Origin: Pseudomonadota bacterium
Lineage (GTDB): Bacteria > Pseudomonadota > Gammaproteobacteria > Thiotrichales > Thiotrichaceae
Length of the DNA: 41,536 nt
Reading direction: 5' to 3'
Assembly (NCBI GenBank): GCA_002747455.1
Contig: PDPG01000041.1
Location: forward strand, 78,980 to 120,515
Shown here: in pieces, positions 34,263-41,536 of the stretch
How positions within the stretch are numbered: the stretch's first letter is position 1
Layout: each line of letters starts with the position of its first letter
Notes under the pieces: model-generated
Told to the model about the DNA's origin: nothing
Databases searched by the model: none
Seen by the model: only the letters and a program-made list of their open reading frames with translations
Program-made: the position numbers and the translations under genes

Positions 34263-35692
34263 AATCTGCTGCCCTCACCCAGCGCTTCCATACGAAGTTG
34301 CTCAATCTCCTCCGGCACATCAACGCCCTTGATCGGTGTACCCGGAATCACAGGAATCAAATCACTCGTCACAATCCGCTCACCTTCTGAGAGACCATCA
34401 GAGATAACCGCCAAATTTCCCTGCGTATCCGCCACCTCAACTTCCCGAATCGTCAGCTTGTTTTCTTTATTGAGCAAATATACCCGTCCCTCATGCACCG
34501 CCTTCCTTGGAATAACAATCCGACTTTGGGGCGCGGCCAGAAACTCAACCGCAACATATAAGCCTTTTAATAGGGGTAGATGTTTGCCAGGCGTTGAGCC
34601 ACGATAAGGATCCTCCACGCGCACGACAAAGCTGATAGTATCGCGTATCGAATCCACCGTTTCGCCAATGCGCACCAGCGTCGCTGGCCAAGTGATCACC
34701 TGATTGCTCGCAACCAGGCGTACGGTTGCATCCAACGATGTGCCTTTCATGGCTTGCCGAACACTCAATGGTGATTGCAGTTGACTCGCCCTATCGTCCC
34801 CGCCACCACTTAGCAATGAGGCAGCATGGCCGATTGTCAACTGTGCCTCTACCTCGACCGTTTGGGTACCCAACGCCTCAAACAGTTGTGCACCGATGCC
34901 CACATATCCCCCTTTCTCAGCAGATACCTTACCGATACGTGCATCAAACGGTAGCTTAATGGCTGTTTTCGCCAGCGTGTCCATCTTGGTGGCAACGGCA
35001 CTTTTAGATTGTTCTATCTGGGCGTTAATGGCTGCCCGACGGCTGCTAAAAGTATCCAGATTACCGCGAATACTCTGCACGGTGGATGTCAACTGTAGTA
35101 CTTTTTGTTTCTCTGCATCCAGCACCGATCGAGATATCAAACGCTTATCCCACAGGCTTTTAATTCGTTCGTACTCCTGCTGCTCCAGTAATAAATTACG
35201 CTGAGCAATCGCCAGAGAGTTTTGGGCGCTTTTCTCCTCAGCATCCAGCCGCGCTAATGACGACCGCGTATTGGCCAATCCGGCCTTGCTTTGTGCCAAC
35301 GATATTTCATAACTGGTCGGCTCTATACGTACCACGACTGTCCCCTTAGCAATACTCCCACCTTGCTTCAGATTGGGATGGACGTAGGTAATTTTCCCGC
35401 CAACTTCTGACCGGTAGTCCAGCTTGACCAATGGCTCCACATTCCCATAACCAACCGCCCTTGCCCGAAACGGAATGGACTTCACTGTCATCACATGAGC
35501 AGACCTTTCAGGAAATGACTTCGCCTCATGCTTCAATGGTACTTTACTTTGCGTCATACCACGCACCACCAGCACCGCGATAATAACGGCAAGTGGCAGT
35601 AGTAACACCTTAAAAAAACGTGTCTTTTTAACTTTCATCGCTTTTTTATTCTCGTTATTCATAAACTTGGCATTTTCTGGTTCCGGTCTCAT
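34259..35692 (-). CDS. RND efflux periplasmic adaptor (membrane fusion protein)
   Basis: This 477-residue adaptor links the permease to an outer-membrane channel. An N-terminal membrane segment (about 29-46) follows a basic stretch. The lipoyl/barrel part begins near 95 (YRSEVGGKITYVHPNLKQGG), a coiled-coil hairpin runs about 130-215, and beta-barrel and membrane-proximal domains complete it. AGGA lies six bases before the ATG at 35692; later in-frame ATGs at 35662 and 35638 are possible starts. It is the first gene of a two-gene operon, divergent from uppP. Confidence 0.9.
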   Translation of the reverse strand: MRPEPENAKFMNNENKKAMKVKKTRFFKVLLLPLAVIIAVLVVRGMTQSKVPLKHEAKSFPERSAHVMTVKSIPFRARAVGYGNVEPLVKLDYRSEVGGKITYVHPNLKQGGSIAKGTVVVRIEPTSYEISLAQSKAGLANTRSSLARLDAEEKSAQNSLAIAQRNLLLEQQEYERIKSLWDKRLISRSVLDAEKQKVLQLTSTVQSIRGNLDTFSSRRAAINAQIEQSKSAVATKMDTLAKTAIKLPFDARIGKVSAEKGGYVGIGAQLFEALGTQTVEVEAQLTIGHAASLLSGGGDDRASQLQSPLSVRQAMKGTSLDATVRLVASNQVITWPATLVRIGETVDSIRDTISFVVRVEDPYRGSTPGKHLPLLKGLYVAVEFLAAPQSRIVIPRKAVHEGRVYLLNKENKLTIREVEVADTQGNLAVISDGLSEGERIVTSDLIPVIPGTPIKGVDVPEEIEQLRMEALGEGSRL

Positions 35693-35898
35693 TACAATCC
35701 TAGCCGATTATTTAGAGGGTATATCACAAAGAAATTTTTCGACGGCGTATCCTACTCTGAAGTACGCAAGAATGTAGCCTCTTTCCCCACTTAAAAGTGT
35801 AACAATTGCGAGTAACAACAGTTTTCAACATTACGATAAACCTGTAACCTTACGCCGGATTTCAAAAATAACCCAAGCACATCACAAGCGACAATAAT

Positions 35899-36687
35899 AT
35901 GGACAATCTTCACGCGATCATCCTTGGAGCCATCGAGGGCTTCACCGAGTTTCTCCCAATCTCATCAACAGGCCATTTAATCGTAGCAGGTGACTGGCTT
36001 GGCTTAGACCAAACCGAGGCTAACGCCGCGTTTAAAGTTATCATCCAACTCGCTGCCATACTGGCCGTTGTGGCAAACTATCGGGAAAAATTCACCTTCA
36101 AATATTTTGATTTATGGGTAAAGGTCGCCATCGCATTTATCCCCATCGGTGCCATTGGCTTTTTATTCAGCGACCAGATCAAAGCCCTTTTTACGGTCAA
36201 AACAGTGGCCATTATGTTCATTGTGGGCGGTATCGTTTTCCTGATTGTTGAGTACTTCCAACGGGATAAAGTGGCCGCTACCCAGTCTGTCGATGACATT
36301 ACTTTCAAGCAAGCCATTTGGGTAGGCATTGCCCAGATTTTTGCATTAGTTCCCGGCACCAGTCGTGCAGGCTCCACCATCATCGGCGCGATGTTGGTCG
36401 GCCTGAGCCGCAAAGCAAGTGCTGAGTTTTCATTTCTGCTGGCAATGCCAGTCATGATTGCAGCCAGTGGCTATGACTTCCTTAAACACTATGATGAATT
36501 TACCAACGAAAATTTAGTGTCATTGGGTCTGGGCTTTGTCACCGCCTTTATTGTTGCTTACTTGGCAATGAAGCTATTCATCCGTTTCCTGCAACATTTC
36601 ACCTTTGTGCCATTTGGTATTTACCGTATTTTATTTGGAATAGTCCTATTAATACTGATCGGTTCAGGAAACATTGAAGCATATTAA
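35899..36687 (+). CDS. uppP: undecaprenyl-diphosphate phosphatase
   Basis: This 262-residue BacA/UppP-type membrane enzyme recycles the lipid carrier of peptidoglycan synthesis by removing a phosphate from undecaprenyl diphosphate. The motif [14 protein letters not shown] (13-26) with E13 and E17, and PGTSR (152-156) with R156, are the conserved catalytic elements. Eight membrane segments are expected. The ribosome site is weak. It is a single gene, divergent from the RND pump operon. Confidence 0.95.
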   Translation: MDNLHAIILGAIEGFTEFLPISSTGHLIVAGDWLGLDQTEANAAFKVIIQLAAILAVVANYREKFTFKYFDLWVKVAIAFIPIGAIGFLFSDQIKALFTVKTVAIMFIVGGIVFLIVEYFQRDKVAATQSVDDITFKQAIWVGIAQIFALVPGTSRAGSTIIGAMLVGLSRKASAEFSFLLAMPVMIAASGYDFLKHYDEFTNENLVSLGLGFVTAFIVAYLAMKLFIRFLQHFTFVPFGIYRILFGIVLLILIGSGNIEAY

Positions 36688-36766
36688 GCCAAAATTTGGC
36701 TATTAAGGTGACACTCAGTAATAATTAGTTAAAAAGCCGCCCTCTTTAAATCAATGTGAGGGCTTT

Positions 36767-37102
36767 ATGAGATTATTACCAACGGGGCTACTAGCAACCT
36801 TACTTATGCTAATAGCCAGTTCGACCTTGGCAGCATCGGACAAATCAAAACTCTATGGCTATTGGAAGTCAATATCCGGTGCGCCAGTCAAAATCCATCT
36901 TATGAAGGATATGAATTATGTTTACCAGTATAAAATGCTGACGTTCTCTGGAAAGTGGTCAGTCAACAGAGACAACCTGACACTTAACTATAAGGTGCTG
37001 GGTAGTAAGCGAAGAAAACAGGCTAAATACTCTCTAAAGCGCGGCTTCCTAACACTCCATTCTGATGAATATGCCACGACTGTTTTAAAGAAAACCCGGT
37101 AG
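36767..37102 (+). CDS. small exported protein, possible lipocalin-like fold
   Basis: This 111-residue protein has a signal peptide (about 1-23, cleavage after TLA-A). The mature part is basic, Tyr-rich and predicted to be mostly beta strands, starting with LYGYWKS, reminiscent of small lipocalin-like domains. It has no cysteines or catalytic motif. GAGGG five bases before the ATG supports the start. I do not recognise the family. It lies 79 bases after uppP and ends just before a strong bidirectional terminator. Confidence 0.65.
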   Translation: MRLLPTGLLATLLMLIASSTLAASDKSKLYGYWKSISGAPVKIHLMKDMNYVYQYKMLTFSGKWSVNRDNLTLNYKVLGSKRRKQAKYSLKRGFLTLHSDEYATTVLKKTR

Positions 37103-37112
37103 GCATTAATAA

Positions 37113-37152
37113 AAAAAGGGCAGATATTCCCATTTCAGGATCTGCCCTTTTT
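37113..37152. terminator. bidirectional terminator between the small exported protein and ybiT
   Basis: AAAAAGGGCAGAT (37113-37125) pairs perfectly with ATCTGCCCTTTTT (37140-37152). A-run and T-run flank both arms, so it can end transcription of both convergent genes. Confidence 0.9.
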
Positions 37153-37172
37153 ATTCTCTAGAAAGTCAGCTA

Positions 37173-38765
37173 CTAAACGATACTCTGACTTTCCAGATAC
37201 TCGTCGTAAGTACCTGTAAAGAAGTTGATACCTGTCGGCGTTAATTCAATGATCCGCGTTGCCAGAGAAGAAACGAACTCTCGGTCATGGCTCACAAAAA
37301 TCAATGTGCCCTCATAATGCTCCAATGCTAAGTTTAAAGACTCAATCGATTCCATATCCAGGTGATTGGTCGGCTCGTCCATTAATATGATATTTGGCTT
37401 TTGCAACATCATGCGCCCAAAGAGCATACGCCCCTGTTCTCCCCCCGAGATAACCTTGACGGACTTTTCGCTATCTGCCTTGGAGAACAACAAACGCCCT
37501 AACACACTGCGGACTTCCTGCTCATCATCCCCTTCTCCGCGATAGCGATCCATCCAGTCAAACAGCGACTCACCACCTTCAAAGTCTTCTGCATGATCCT
37601 GTGCATAGTAACCAATGTTGGCATTTTCGGACCACTTAACCGTCCCCGTATCAGGCACCAGACTCCCCTGCAAACAGCGTAATAAAGTCGTCTTACCAAT
37701 ACCGTTTGGCCCAATGATTGCAATGCGCTCACCGACTTCAACCATCATATTGATATTTTCGAACAGGGTCTTGGCATCGAAGCTTTTACTTAGATTCTCA
37801 ACCTCAAGTGCCAGACGATACAGTTTCTTCTCTTGCTCAAAACGAATGTACGGATTTACTCGACTGGATAGCTTTATTTCATCCAACTGAATTTTATCAA
37901 TTTGCTTGGCACGAGATGTTGCCTGACGCGCCTTCGATGCATTTGCTGAGAAGCGGCTAACAAACGCCTGAAGTTCTGCAATTTTTGCCTTCTTCTTGGC
38001 ATTGTCTGCCATCATGCGCTCACGAGCCTGAGTCGCCGCCGTCATGTACTCATCATAGTTCCCCGGAAATACCTGCAATTCACGGTAATCCAAGTCGGCC
38101 ATGTGGGTGCACACACTGTTCAGGAAGTGACGATCGTGGGAAATGATAATCATGGTACTCTTACGCTCATTGAGAATTTTTTCCAACCAGCGAATGGTGT
38201 TGATATCCAGGTTGTTGGTCGGCTCATCCAGCAGCAGGATATCAGGGTCAGAAAACAATGCCTGCGCCAAGAGCACCCGCAGTTTCCAACCCGGCGCAAC
38301 GGCACTCATTGGGCCATAATGCTGCTCCACCGGAATATCCAGCCCCAGCAACAATTCCCCTGCTCTGGACTCAGCGGTATAGCCATCCATCTCACCAAAA
38401 GCAATTTCCAGATCAGCAACCTTGATGCCGTCTTCTTCACTCATTTCAAGCAATGAATAAATACGATCGCGCTCTGCTTTGATCTCCCAAAGCTCCTCAT
38501 GCCCCATAATAACAGTGTCAATAACCGAAAACTCTTCGTAAGCAAACTGATCCTGACGCAGTTTACCAATACGCTCGTTCTCATCTTTTGAGACATTCCC
38601 GGAAGTAGGCACCAAGTCGCCGCCGAGAATTTTCATTAGGGTTGATTTACCACTACCATTGGCACCGATCAAACCGTAGCGGTTTCCCTCACCGAACTTT
38701 GTGGAGATATTTTCAAAAAGAGGCTTCGCCCCAAACTGCATGGTAATATTGGCTAAAGAGATCAA
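37173..38765 (-). CDS. ybiT: ABC-F family ATPase, YbiT type
   Basis: This soluble two-domain ATPase without membrane segments has Walker A motifs GANGSGKS and GPNGIGKT, the degenerate first signature region [18 protein letters not shown], the second signature ISGGEQGRM, and the Walker B plus switch sequences [10 protein letters not shown] and [10 protein letters not shown]. The basic interdomain helix is present. ABC-F proteins act on the ribosome E site. I place the start at TTG 38765: it gives exactly 530 residues, aligning with E. coli YbiT, and the upstream in-frame codons cross the terminator of the neighbouring gene. The TTG start is unusual. Confidence 0.9.
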   Translation of the reverse strand: MISLANITMQFGAKPLFENISTKFGEGNRYGLIGANGSGKSTLMKILGGDLVPTSGNVSKDENERIGKLRQDQFAYEEFSVIDTVIMGHEELWEIKAERDRIYSLLEMSEEDGIKVADLEIAFGEMDGYTAESRAGELLLGLDIPVEQHYGPMSAVAPGWKLRVLLAQALFSDPDILLLDEPTNNLDINTIRWLEKILNERKSTMIIISHDRHFLNSVCTHMADLDYRELQVFPGNYDEYMTAATQARERMMADNAKKKAKIAELQAFVSRFSANASKARQATSRAKQIDKIQLDEIKLSSRVNPYIRFEQEKKLYRLALEVENLSKSFDAKTLFENINMMVEVGERIAIIGPNGIGKTTLLRCLQGSLVPDTGTVKWSENANIGYYAQDHAEDFEGGESLFDWMDRYRGEGDDEQEVRSVLGRLLFSKADSEKSVKVISGGEQGRMLFGRMMLQKPNIILMDEPTNHLDMESIESLNLALEHYEGTLIFVSHDREFVSSLATRIIELTPTGINFFTGTYDEYLESQSIV

Positions 38766-38814
38766 AATACTGTCCGTCAAATAAAGTTTTGCAGAATGTA
38801 ATCCTTTAAACAAA

Positions 38815-38840
38815 AAACCTCAAGCAAAGGCCTGAGGTTT
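38815..38840 (-). terminator. terminator after mltB
   Basis: AAACCTCA (38815-38822) pairs with TGAGGTTT (38833-38840) around a ten-base loop; on the minus strand the stem is followed by a T-run. It separates mltB from ybiT. Confidence 0.8.
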
Positions 38841-38871
38841 CTTGTCATACGACGCGCGAGAAAGCTGGTTT

Positions 38872-40635
38872 TTACAACAGATCATTCGCCGCACGTAATA
38901 GCATATCCTGATCAACAGAGGCTTCGATCACCCGTGGCAGTGTTCGTTTTGGTTTCACACGCTTGCGAATTGCCTGCGCTAACTCGTGAACCGCCATAGC
39001 ATAAAAACTACTGTGATTGTATCGAGTAATGACGTAGAAATTATTGCCACCGATCCAATAGTCATAGCCATTGTTGGTCTTCAACTTCAGCATATGCACC
39101 CGACCAGATACCCCCGGATAAACAGGTGCCAAACCTTTTCTTGATAACGTGGGAAGTGAGTATTTATGCTTAAAGCCCCACTTCATCCGGGAATAACCAG
39201 AGCCACCCGTACGCTTCGCTGGAATTGCTGCAATCTCACCACGCTGCCAGCCGTGTTTACTGAGATAATTCGCAATACTGCCAATCGCATCATGTGGTGT
39301 CCACAAGTTCACAGCACCGTCACCATCGTAATCCACACCGTACTTTTTGATATTACTTGGCATAAACTGAGGCAGACCCAATGCACCAGCATAAGAGGCT
39401 TTTGGCTGTGTCGGATCTAGCCCTACCCGACGAGCCATCAACAAGTAAGCTTCCAGCTCGCTTTCAAAATATGTACCCCGACGTGGATTCATAAATGACA
39501 TGGTGGCCAACGCATCCAGCGCACGATCCGTCCCAACATTACCGCCGTAAATGGTTTCGACACCCATAATGCCTAAAATATACTCCGACGGCACACCATA
39601 CTGCGCAGCCGCACGCTCCAGACTGCGGCGATACTTCCGATAAAAAGCGGTCCCCGTATTGATATGTTTAGGTGTCAGGAAACGGCTTCTGTAGCGTGAC
39701 CAACTAGGCTCACCCTCACGTTTTTTACGAAGCTGCGGGTTGGCATCCTGATAAGCCATCTTACGCAACCATTTTGTCGCTTTAGCCTGACTAATTATGT
39801 TACTTACATAACCTCGATCAAAACCGTAACGCGATACCATTTTATCAATGAATGCCTGTGCCCGATAATTTCCGGCAAAATCTCCTGTCAAACGACTTTG
39901 ACTATAGTGCCCCATGCTCCTCGCTGGACGCTGAACCACCCTTCTTACCGCAGCCCGTTGTTTGGGGGCCGGACGATAACTGGCCTGCTGCACTCGCGCA
40001 CGAGGCTTTCGCTGCTTGGGTGATACATAAACCGAACGCTTGGGCATGCTCCGTGGTACAGCCGCCGGACGAATGCGTACCGCAGGTACAGGCACCTGAT
40101 GCGCTTTTTGGGCAACCACTACTTTTTTAGCAGGCACTGCTGCTCTGTGCGACACTGGCCGCCTGACAACAGGACGTGTCACCTGCTTGGCTGCGGCTTT
40201 TCTTGCCACAGCCTTTCTTGCTACAGGCCGCTTGACAACCTGCCTGGACACAGTGGGTGCTTTTTTATGAGTCGCCACCACAATAGGCTTGGCTGGAATA
40301 TGAGGTTTCGGTGCTGTGTATCGTTTAGCCACCGGTTTGCGAACTGGCTTGGCAGTTGCAACCCGCTTAACAGGCGGTGTGTGAACCCGTGCTTTCCTGG
40401 TCTGCTCTATAACTACAGGCTTGACAGTAGGCACTCTTTTTACCGCCGTTTTTGCCACCATCTTCTTTGATGCTTTTACTGGCTCTACAACTGACACAGC
40501 ATTGTTTTCTGTTGCGGCTTTAACGGCCACTTCCGTTGAGTCTGGTTTAATTTCCCCCGTGTTACTACAAGCAGCCAACAAAGCTGTAGCAGAGATCAGG
40601 CAAGCCATCCTAAAATGATTGCAATTCGAATTCAT
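38872..40635 (-). CDS. mltB: lipoprotein lytic murein transglycosylase B with long basic linker
   Basis: This 587-residue MltB-family lipoprotein cleaves the MurNAc-GlcNAc bond with 1,6-anhydro product formation. The signal peptide ends in LLAACS, giving lipidation at C23. Residues about 50-245 are a low-complexity linker of Lys, Arg, Pro, Ala and Val (for example KRPVARKAVARKAAAK). The catalytic domain runs from about 252 to 570 with E360 in IMGVETIYGG, ALGLPQFMPS and the DYDGDGAVNLW segment. Ordinary MltB is about 360 residues, so the linker adds roughly 200. It is transcribed alone. Enzyme identity is secure; the linker's role (spanning or binding the cell wall) is inferred. Confidence 0.92.
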   Translation of the reverse strand: MNSNCNHFRMACLISATALLAACSNTGEIKPDSTEVAVKAATENNAVSVVEPVKASKKMVAKTAVKRVPTVKPVVIEQTRKARVHTPPVKRVATAKPVRKPVAKRYTAPKPHIPAKPIVVATHKKAPTVSRQVVKRPVARKAVARKAAAKQVTRPVVRRPVSHRAAVPAKKVVVAQKAHQVPVPAVRIRPAAVPRSMPKRSVYVSPKQRKPRARVQQASYRPAPKQRAAVRRVVQRPARSMGHYSQSRLTGDFAGNYRAQAFIDKMVSRYGFDRGYVSNIISQAKATKWLRKMAYQDANPQLRKKREGEPSWSRYRSRFLTPKHINTGTAFYRKYRRSLERAAAQYGVPSEYILGIMGVETIYGGNVGTDRALDALATMSFMNPRRGTYFESELEAYLLMARRVGLDPTQPKASYAGALGLPQFMPSNIKKYGVDYDGDGAVNLWTPHDAIGSIANYLSKHGWQRGEIAAIPAKRTGGSGYSRMKWGFKHKYSLPTLSRKGLAPVYPGVSGRVHMLKLKTNNGYDYWIGGNNFYVITRYNHSSFYAMAVHELAQAIRKRVKPKRTLPRVIEASVDQDMLLRAANDLL

Positions 40636-40920
40636 GAGTTCCGACCTAAGTGTTTAAACTATTATTTTTTGACATTCACCGACAGACACCAACGAACACC
40701 TCGTGGTTATGCACACGCACAGCAAAAGGCTCACCATACTGCAATTAAATAGATTAGACCAGTGAAAGCTACCCCTTAGCTCGTCAGCGTCAATACAAAG
40801 CCCAGCGCCAGTTTATTAAAAAATTACTGACACTTAACTGAATAAATTATCCACTGCGAACACCATTTGTCGGGCTGCGATACAAGCACCCACTCGCTTC
40901 GATACAAGGTTTTTAAAGGT
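40636..40920. other. intergenic region between mltB and the CRISPR array
   Basis: No gene is supported here. The part nearest mltB should carry its promoter. The part next to the array is the leader-distal flank; it contains the nonamer CGATACAAG twice (about 40877-40886 and 40900-40908), perhaps the remnant of older array sequence. No cas gene is visible. Confidence 0.5.
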
Positions 40921-41436
40921 GGTTTATCCTCATGGGTGTGGGGAACACCTTCAATTCTCGTCGGGTGGCCGCCAGCTGCTTGGTTCATCCCCATAGGCAT
41001 GGGGAACACATACACAAAAAGACCGCTGGAAATCCAACAGCCGGTTCATCCCCACAGGCATGGGGAACACTTGATTCACCGTAACGGATGTGACCCCGAT
41101 CTCGGTTCATCCCCACAGGCATGGGGAACACCAGACGGCACAATGGAGATTGTGCATTATCGACGGTTCATCCCCACAGGCATGGGGAACACTGGGGTGG
41201 CTAACTGATGGATGTCGGCAGCAGCGGCTCATCCCCACAGGCATGGGGAACACAGGCACGTGGTCGTGCAGCTCCATCGCTCGTGCGGTTCATCCCCACA
41301 GGCATGGGGAACACATCTTGCCAGTATGCGCGTGCGCCTGTCCATTCGGTTCATCCCCACAGGCATGGGGAACACTGTTTGTGGTGTGGTCGCACTCTTT
41401 GCCGGGGCGGTTCATCCCCACAGGCATGGGGAACAC
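40921..41436 (-). CRISPR. type I-E CRISPR array, nine repeats and eight spacers
   Basis: Nine 28-base repeats start at 40921, 40982, 41043, 41104, 41165, 41226, 41287, 41348 and 41409, an exact 61-base period with 33-base gaps (32 if the repeat is taken as 29). Read on the minus strand the repeat begins GTGTTCCCC and ends GGGGATGAACC, as type I-E repeats do, so crRNA is expected from the minus strand. Six repeats are identical; 41226 and 40982 each have one change and 40921 has six. The decay toward the left end places the leader on the right. cas genes are not in the window. Confidence 0.95.
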
Positions 41437-41536
41437 TCCCATAAGCGCCAACTTAAGACTCTAACCGTTTGAAAGATTTGCAAAATCTGTCAGTGTGGCT
41501 GCAACATAAGTTGCTTTTACCCACCAAAGTGAAAGT
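41437..41536 (-). promoter_or_regulatory. CRISPR leader (partial)
   Basis: The sequence right of the least-decayed repeat is AT-rich on the transcribed strand and contains a GCAAAATCTG/CAGATTTTGC-like stretch near 41480. By array polarity it is the leader with the promoter and new-spacer integration site. It is cut by the window edge, beyond which cas1-cas2 would usually lie. Confidence 0.6.

Noticed and set aside
38766..38813. Longer YbiT start at TTG 38813
   Set aside because: It would reach into the mltB terminator stem and add 16 residues absent from YbiT homologues.
40867..41472. Several overlapping open frames encoding repeats such as HPHRHGEH, SSPQAWGT and FIPTGMGNT
   Set aside because: They are translations of the CRISPR repeats in three frames, not genes.

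Overview
The window looks like chromosome from a Gram-negative gammaproteobacterium of moderate GC content. The evidence is an outer-membrane barrel protein, an RND efflux pump, a DegS-type protease, MltB- and YbiT-type proteins, the (Na+)-NQR maturation factor NqrM and a type I-E CRISPR array. The mix of class III and class I polyhydroxyalkanoate (PHA) synthases with a Tfp-like chemosensory operon would suit a sulfur-oxidiser-like or aquatic lineage such as Thiotrichales. That placement is inference; no rRNA gene is present to confirm it.

Layout. 0-4.9 kb: a two-subunit sodium:solute symporter (VC_2705 type, probably acetate or another short carboxylate), a cNMP/CBS/DUF294 nucleotidyltransferase and a DEDDh exonuclease. 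4.9-5.8 kb: nqrM and a gamma-carbonic anhydrase. 5.8-14.4 kb: class III phaC with a very short phaE, divergent phaR plus a histone-deacetylase-like deacylase, a PatZ-type protein acetyltransferase with a small membrane protein, and phaB-phaA. 14.8-20.9 kb: a chemosensory operon (CheW, PilJ-like receptor, CheA-receiver hybrid, tandem receiver-like protein). 21.0-25.5 kb: a class I PHA synthase with a Lys/Ala/Pro tail, divergent from acetyl-CoA synthetase. 25.7-31 kb: degS, tRNA-Arg(CCT), an unidentified outer-membrane protein, metA with a P-loop ATPase gene, and a small secreted protein. 31.1-35.7 kb: an RND pump. 35.9-40.6 kb: uppP, a small exported protein, ybiT and mltB. 40.9-41.5 kb: a nine-repeat I-E array whose leader lies at the right edge; any cas genes would be beyond it.

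How it works together. The first 25 kb reads as an acetate-to-storage region: carboxylate import, Acs making acetyl-CoA, PhaA and PhaB making 3-hydroxybutyryl-CoA, and two different PHA synthases making polymer, with PhaR as regulator. An acetyltransferase (PatZ) and a deacylase (HDAC/AcuC-like) lie in the same region, and Acs keeps the lysine known to be acetylated in its homologues. A reversible acetylation switch on Acs that is genetically linked to PHA synthesis is therefore a testable reading.

The observations most worth a second look are the histone/PhaF-like tail on the class I synthase, the paired class III and class I synthases, the Pat-deacylase-Acs-PHA linkage, the pseudo-receiver/receiver protein, the long basic linker in MltB and the graded decay of the CRISPR array. 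No clearly new defence or mobile system is visible.
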